From: Novosphingobium profundi
GTDB taxonomy: Bacteria > Pseudomonadota > Alphaproteobacteria > Sphingomonadales > Sphingomonadaceae
Assembly (NCBI RefSeq): GCF_020524485.1
Contig: NZ_JAIVLF010000005.1
Coordinates: 496,001-560,000 of the forward strand
DNA: 64,000 nt
Direction: 5' to 3'
The notes beneath the pieces were generated by a model that worked only from the letters and a program-made list of their open reading frames with translations, was not told the origin of the DNA and did not search any database. Position numbers and translations under genes: made by a program. This document shows, in pieces, positions 60,116 to 64,000 of this stretch. Each line of letters begins with the position of its first letter. Position 1 is the stretch's first letter.

Positions 60116-62566
60116 ATGACACCTCTTGATCCTGCCTGCGGTTACAGCGACGGCGACGTCGACACCAACGATACCACCACGCCTTCGCTCGAAACGCTCG
60201 CGGACAATCGGTTCTCGCGCCGCCAGACGATCATGGGCGGGGCCAAGGCCACCGGCATGGCGCTGATGGGCACCGCGATGCTCGCCGCCTGCGACGATGA
60301 CGACACCGGCTCGGATGCGGGCATCATCGTCAATGCCGGCACCAATGCCGCCACCAGCGCGGGCCGCGTCGTCACGCTGACCGGCACCGTGGTCGCCGGA
60401 TCGGCAAGCTCCACCACCTGGGTCCAGACCGACGGCCCGGATGTCGAGCTGACGCTTGACGGCACCACCGCGACCTTCCTTGCGCCCGCCGTCGAGGAGG
60501 CCATCGACCTCGCCTTCACCTTCATCGCCACCACCAGCGAGGGCACCGAGCGCAAGGCCGTGACCTACGTGCGTGTCTCGCCCGCGGTCCTGGGCTTCAC
60601 CGCGGTCGAGCACAGCCTCGCCGACACGGTCGTCGTCCCCACCGGCTACTCGGTCACCGTCATGACGCGCCTGGGCGATCCGCTCACCGCCGCGACTTCG
60701 GCCTATGCCAACGACGGCACCGACACCGACTTTGCCAACCGCATCGGTGACCACGCCGACGCGCTGCACTATTTCGGCCTCTCCGCCGCCGGCGCGCCCG
60801 ACGACATGGCCAACACCCGCGGCCTCATGGTCCAGAACCACGAGAACATTACCGAGGACTACCTCCACCCCGCAGGCCCCACGACCATCGGCGGCGCGCG
60901 TCCGCTCGATGAAGTGCGCAAGGAGATCGAGTGCCACGGCGTCTCGGTCGCCGAATATGTCGACAGCGGCAACCGCACCTGGTCCTACGTGCAGGACAGC
61001 AGCTTCAACCGCCGCATCACCCCCAACACGCCGATGACGCTTTCGGGCCCGGCGGCAGGCTCGGCCTGGATGACCACCGCCTATTCGGCCGATGGTACGA
61101 GCGGACGCGGCACCATCAACAACTGCGCCAACGGCATCTCGGCCTGGCACACCAACCTCACCTGCGAGGAAAACTGGGCCGGCTATTTCCGCCGTGACAG
61201 CGGCGATGATGCCAACCGCACCCCGGCGCAGCTGACTTCGCTCCAGCGCTACGGCGTGCGCAGCACGAGCGGTAACTACGGCTGGTCGAGCGCATCCACC
61301 ACCGACACCACGATCACCCGCTGGAACGCGACGATCATGGGCGCGGATGCCACCGAGGACTTCCGCAACGAACCCTTCCAGTTCGGCTGGGTCGTCGAGA
61401 TCGATCCCTACGATCCCACCTCGACCCCGCGCAAGCGCACGGCGCTTGGCCGCTTCGGCCATGAAGGCGCCTTCGTGCGCGCGGTCGCCGGACAGCCGGT
61501 CGGCGCCTACATGGGCGACGATTCGCGCGGCGAATACCTCTACAAATACGTCTCGAACGCGAACTGGAACGCAGGCGATGCCGACAACGCCGACCGCCTT
61601 GCAGTTGGCGACAAGTACCTCGACCACGGCACGCTCTACGTCGCGCGCTTCAACGCGGACGGCACCGGCGAGTGGCTCCCCCTCGTCTTTGGCCAGGTCC
61701 CGCCGCGCCCGGCCTCGGGCAGCTATCCCGAGTACACTTTCGCCGACCAGGCCGACATCCTGATCAACCCGCGTCTTGCCGCCGACGCGCTGGGCGCCAC
61801 CCCGATGGACCGTCCGGAATGGACCGCGGGCAACCCTGTCACGGGTGAGATCTACCTGACCCTCACCAACTCGAACAATTCCAACCGCCCGGTCGACGGC
61901 ACCAACGCCGCCAACCCCCGCTCGTACTGGAATTCGGGCAACCCCAATGGCCACATCGTGCGCCTGCGCGAGGACGGTGACACCACGGCGGCGCGCACTT
62001 TCGCCTGGGACATCTACATGTTCGGTGCGGACACGCTCGACTGCGACACCGCCTTCGAGCAGACCAACATCAACATCTCGGACCTCGACACCAGCAACGA
62101 CTTCTCGAGCCCGGACGGCGCCTACTTCTCGCGCGAGAGCGCGGTCTCGGGTCAGTTCAACCCGGTGTTCTGGATCCAGACCGACGATGGCGCGATGACC
62201 GACGTCACCAACTGCATGATGCTCGCCGCGATGCCGGGCACCGTGGGCGATGGCAACGCCTTCACCGTCACCAACACCGATGGCTCGCTCACCACCACCC
62301 AGGGCACGCACGTGGGCGCTCTGGCCACCCCCGCCACGCTGCGCCGCTTCCTCGTCGGCCCGGTCGAGTGCGAGATCACCGGCATCGACATGACGCCCGA
62401 TGGCCGCACGCTTTTCGTGGGCATCCAGCACCCGGGCGAACGCGGCGATGCCGGGAACGTGACCAGCCACTGGCCCGAAAGCCAGACCAACGCCTCGGCC
62501 ACCTCGCGCCCCCGCTCGGCGGTGGTCGCGATCACCAAGGACGATGGCGGCGTGATCGCGCTCTAA
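60116..62566 (+). CDS. PhoX-like (DUF839) Tat-exported phosphatase with inserted Ig-like domain
   Basis: An 816-residue protein. The N-terminus has a twin-arginine motif (SRRQTIMGG, near residue 35) and a hydrophobic segment ending in a lipobox-like LAAC, so a Tat-exported lipoprotein is likely. Residues about 75-160 form a small beta domain (VVTLTGTVVAGSASSTTWVQ) resembling PKD/REJ modules. From about 165 the DUF839/PhoX body follows: VPTGYSVTVMTRLGDPL, NHENITEDYLHP, EPFQFGWVVEIDPYDP and a late GRTLFVGIQHPGE. PhoX enzymes are calcium/iron alkaline phosphatases. Phosphatase activity here is inferred. Confidence 0.85.
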   Translation: MTPLDPACGYSDGDVDTNDTTTPSLETLADNRFSRRQTIMGGAKATGMALMGTAMLAACDDDDTGSDAGIIVNAGTNAATSAGRVVTLTGTVVAGSASSTTWVQTDGPDVELTLDGTTATFLAPAVEEAIDLAFTFIATTSEGTERKAVTYVRVSPAVLGFTAVEHSLADTVVVPTGYSVTVMTRLGDPLTAATSAYANDGTDTDFANRIGDHADALHYFGLSAAGAPDDMANTRGLMVQNHENITEDYLHPAGPTTIGGARPLDEVRKEIECHGVSVAEYVDSGNRTWSYVQDSSFNRRITPNTPMTLSGPAAGSAWMTTAYSADGTSGRGTINNCANGISAWHTNLTCEENWAGYFRRDSGDDANRTPAQLTSLQRYGVRSTSGNYGWSSASTTDTTITRWNATIMGADATEDFRNEPFQFGWVVEIDPYDPTSTPRKRTALGRFGHEGAFVRAVAGQPVGAYMGDDSRGEYLYKYVSNANWNAGDADNADRLAVGDKYLDHGTLYVARFNADGTGEWLPLVFGQVPPRPASGSYPEYTFADQADILINPRLAADALGATPMDRPEWTAGNPVTGEIYLTLTNSNNSNRPVDGTNAANPRSYWNSGNPNGHIVRLREDGDTTAARTFAWDIYMFGADTLDCDTAFEQTNINISDLDTSNDFSSPDGAYFSRESAVSGQFNPVFWIQTDDGAMTDVTNCMMLAAMPGTVGDGNAFTVTNTDGSLTTTQGTHVGALATPATLRRFLVGPVECEITGIDMTPDGRTLFVGIQHPGERGDAGNVTSHWPESQTNASATSRPRSAVVAITKDDGGVIAL

Positions 62567-62737
62567 GGCGCCAGGCCAACACCGCCGTCCTTCGGGACGC
62601 ACAGTTCCTGCTGGAGGGAGGGCGCCCAGGTGGCCCCTCCCTCTTTGCATATCCGTTCGCTGAACAGGGCCGCAATCGCCACTCGCGCCGCGCCCGCACA
62701 CCGCCTAGCCTCTCCTTCACGGCAGGAGGGAGCACGA

Positions 62738-63163
62738 ATGGCAGTTCATGTGGTCTACGCCCGGGCGGACGGGCACTCCTGCCTGGCGCCCGTCTCGCTA
62801 CGAACGGCCCCGGCCTATGGCGATCCCCCGTTCTCCACCCCCGGCTGGCGCACGCTGGTCTGGGACAGCGGACCTCTCATCGATCCCTTCCATACCTCCA
62901 AGGGCTGCGGCAGCTTCCAGCTTGTCCTCGAAGGCGCCCTGCGCATCCGCGTGACTGGCGGGCCCTTGCGCGAGGCGATTGCCCGGCCCGGCGATGCCTT
63001 CGTCTTCGTCGACACACAGGGTCAGGGCCACGAGGCGTCCCGGCTCGAAGGCGCGCCCCTTACCGCGCTCAACCTTCGCTTTCCCAACGATTGGGATGCG
63101 CTGCGCCAGCCCTTTGCCGACTGGCCGGAAGAGGCTGTCCCGTTCGCCGCATCCAGCAGCTGA
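62738..63163 (+). CDS. Small cupin-like protein
   Basis: A 141-residue protein from ATG 62738 with GGAGGG upstream. The pattern of short strands with FHTSKGCGSFQLVLEGALRI, the PGDAFVF turn and GQGHEASRLEGAPL suggests a single cupin barrel. The usual metal histidines are incomplete, with one His in DPFHTS and one in GQGHEA. No DNA-binding domain. The role is unknown, perhaps ligand binding. It lies between the phosphatase and cytochrome genes, all rightward. Confidence 0.65.
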   Translation: MAVHVVYARADGHSCLAPVSLRTAPAYGDPPFSTPGWRTLVWDSGPLIDPFHTSKGCGSFQLVLEGALRIRVTGGPLREAIARPGDAFVFVDTQGQGHEASRLEGAPLTALNLRFPNDWDALRQPFADWPEEAVPFAASSS

Positions 63164-63291
63164 CAGGCTGTCATGGTGCTGCAAGACACGAAGGCCAAAG
63201 CCTTTTGCTTCGCAGCTGCAACATTCTGTCACTTCATTCGTTCGTGGCTTTCGGTATAACGCTGTCAAAATACGCAACAGGAGAACCGCAC

Positions 63292-63822
63292 ATGGCCTTG
63301 AAGTCTGTAACCGGGCTTGCCGCGCCCGCCCTCGCCCTTGCCCTTTCGCTCTCGGCCTGCAGCGGCTCGGAGCCCGCCGGCGATCCGACCGAGGCGGCGA
63401 GCGTCGATCCCTCGATCGGTGCGGTTGACGCCGAAGCCACGATCGAGGCGCGCGAGGACAACTTCAAGTCGCTCGCCAAGGCGATGAAGGCCAACAAGGC
63501 CGAACTCGACGAGAGCAGCCCCGATTTCGAGGACATCGGCGAAAACGCGACCGCGATGGTCACCGCCGCGCAGAAGATCCCCGCCCTCTTCCCCGCGGGC
63601 ACCGGCCCGGATTCGGGTGAGGAAACCGATGCGCTTCCCACCATTTGGGAACGTCCCGAGGACTTCGAGGCCGCCGCTACCAAGCTGATCGACGCCACCA
63701 TGGCGCTGCGCACCGCCGCCCAGAGCGAAGACGCGGCCGCCACCAAGGAAGCCTTCGGCAACGTCGGCATGGCCTGCAAGGGCTGCCACGATGACTTCCG
63801 CAAGGAAAAGAAGGAAGGCTGA
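63292..63822 (+). CDS. Cytochrome c' family lipoprotein
   Basis: A 176-residue protein. The signal peptide ends in a lipobox (LSLSAC, Cys23), then an acidic linker and a four-helix bundle whose last helix carries the haem site Cys162-Lys-Gly-Cys165-His166, the class II (C-terminal) position. Cytochromes c' are usually soluble and bind NO; here a lipid anchor is predicted. AGGAGAA precedes the ATG. The next gene, a cytochrome b, starts 4 bp after its stop, a common redox pair. Confidence 0.9.
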   Translation: MALKSVTGLAAPALALALSLSACSGSEPAGDPTEAASVDPSIGAVDAEATIEAREDNFKSLAKAMKANKAELDESSPDFEDIGENATAMVTAAQKIPALFPAGTGPDSGEETDALPTIWERPEDFEAAATKLIDATMALRTAAQSEDAAATKEAFGNVGMACKGCHDDFRKEKKEG

Positions 63823-63826
63823 CGTG

Positions 63827-64000
63827 ATGACGGAAGGTCCCGCACAGACCCGTATCCGGCTCTGGGACCTTCCGGTCCGCCTGTGCCACTGGAGCTTCGT
63901 GGGGCTGATCCCCGCGCTCTGGTGGACAGCGGAAAACGACGAGATGACCTGGCACATGCGCCTGGGTCTTGCGCTGGCCGCGCTCCTCACCTTCCGCGTG
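63827..64000 (+). CDS. Cytochrome b561-type membrane protein, 3' truncated by the window
   Basis: 58 codons are visible. RLWDLPVRLCHWSFVGLIPA contains the first haem-ligand His of the bacterial cytochrome b561 / Ni-Fe hydrogenase cytochrome b group, followed by a helix, and the second His-containing MTWHMRLGLALAALL. It is immediately downstream of the cytochrome c' gene and should pass electrons to or from it across the membrane. GTG 63824 is an alternative start. Confidence 0.85.
   Translation, partial: MTEGPAQTRIRLWDLPVRLCHWSFVGLIPALWWTAENDEMTWHMRLGLALAALLTFRV

Noticed and set aside
60092-62701. An 869-codon open frame on the minus strand across the PhoX-like gene
   Set aside because: It is antisense to a gene with clear domains. 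Its translation is repetitive in Gly, Arg, Ala, Val and Asp, as expected for the complement of GC-rich coding sequence, and has no ribosome-binding site.

Overview
The window reads as the chromosome of a high-GC alphaproteobacterium of the order Sphingomonadales (Novosphingobium/Sphingobium-like). The basis is the gene content: UPF0262 and DUF1674 proteins, a zinc-free 41-residue ribosomal protein L36, long-form SerA downstream of SerC behind a compact leader RNA of the alphaproteobacterial serC type, HisZ beside PurA, and a secreted PEP-CTERM protein. The genus is inferred and no 16S gene is present. Most of the window is ordinary, densely packed chromosome.

Region 1 (1-18.7 kb) is an exopolysaccharide or capsule locus. 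It holds a 5'-truncated Wzz/Wzc-type tyrosine kinase, an initiating sugar transferase, a leftward operon of GT4 glycosyltransferase, carboligase-like ATP-grasp protein and HAD hydrolase, a GT39-like membrane glycosyltransferase, and a rightward six-gene run joined mostly by short overlaps: rfbF, rfbG, a PLP-dependent 3-dehydrase-like enzyme, a zinc-domain C-methyltransferase, an SDR protein and a polyisoprenyl-phosphate GT2. A convergent GtrA flippase gene overlaps the GT2 gene. An O-acyltransferase, a sulfotransferase and a pyruvyltransferase follow as decoration enzymes. Together they suggest a CDP-activated, deoxygenated and possibly C-methylated sugar built into a modified polysaccharide.

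Region 2 (18.7-34.9 kb) holds a REC-GGDEF protein with a degenerate Hpt-like tail, tRNA-Lys, folK, an N-carbamoylputrescine amidase, a signal-peptide-bearing methyltransferase, msrA, a choice-of-anchor-A PEP-CTERM protein, rsmB, an SDH assembly factor homologue, a five-gene MarR/FUSC/AaeX/HlyD/NodT efflux operon, an L,D-transpeptidase, purA and hisZ. Region 3 (34.9-37.1 kb) is a gene-poor, A/T-richer patch with an integrase remnant and an XRE regulator, bounded by inverted half-copies of a repeat.

Region 4 (37.1-64 kb) returns to core functions: serC-serA, an extensin-like lipoprotein, an Anbu / transglutaminase / alpha-E / circularly permuted ATP-grasp operon, rpmJ, two DUF4136 proteins with an M14 carboxypeptidase, cdd, a divergent GH25 protein, dnaB, an NCS1 permease, ftsH, rpoZ with an orphan ParA, a PhoX-like phosphatase, and a cytochrome c' / cytochrome b pair cut by the window end.

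The most novel structure I found is not a gene. It is a dispersed intergenic repeat of about 113 bp made of three consecutive inverted repeats with different, conserved end hairpins. There are three full copies, one expanded copy and two half copies.
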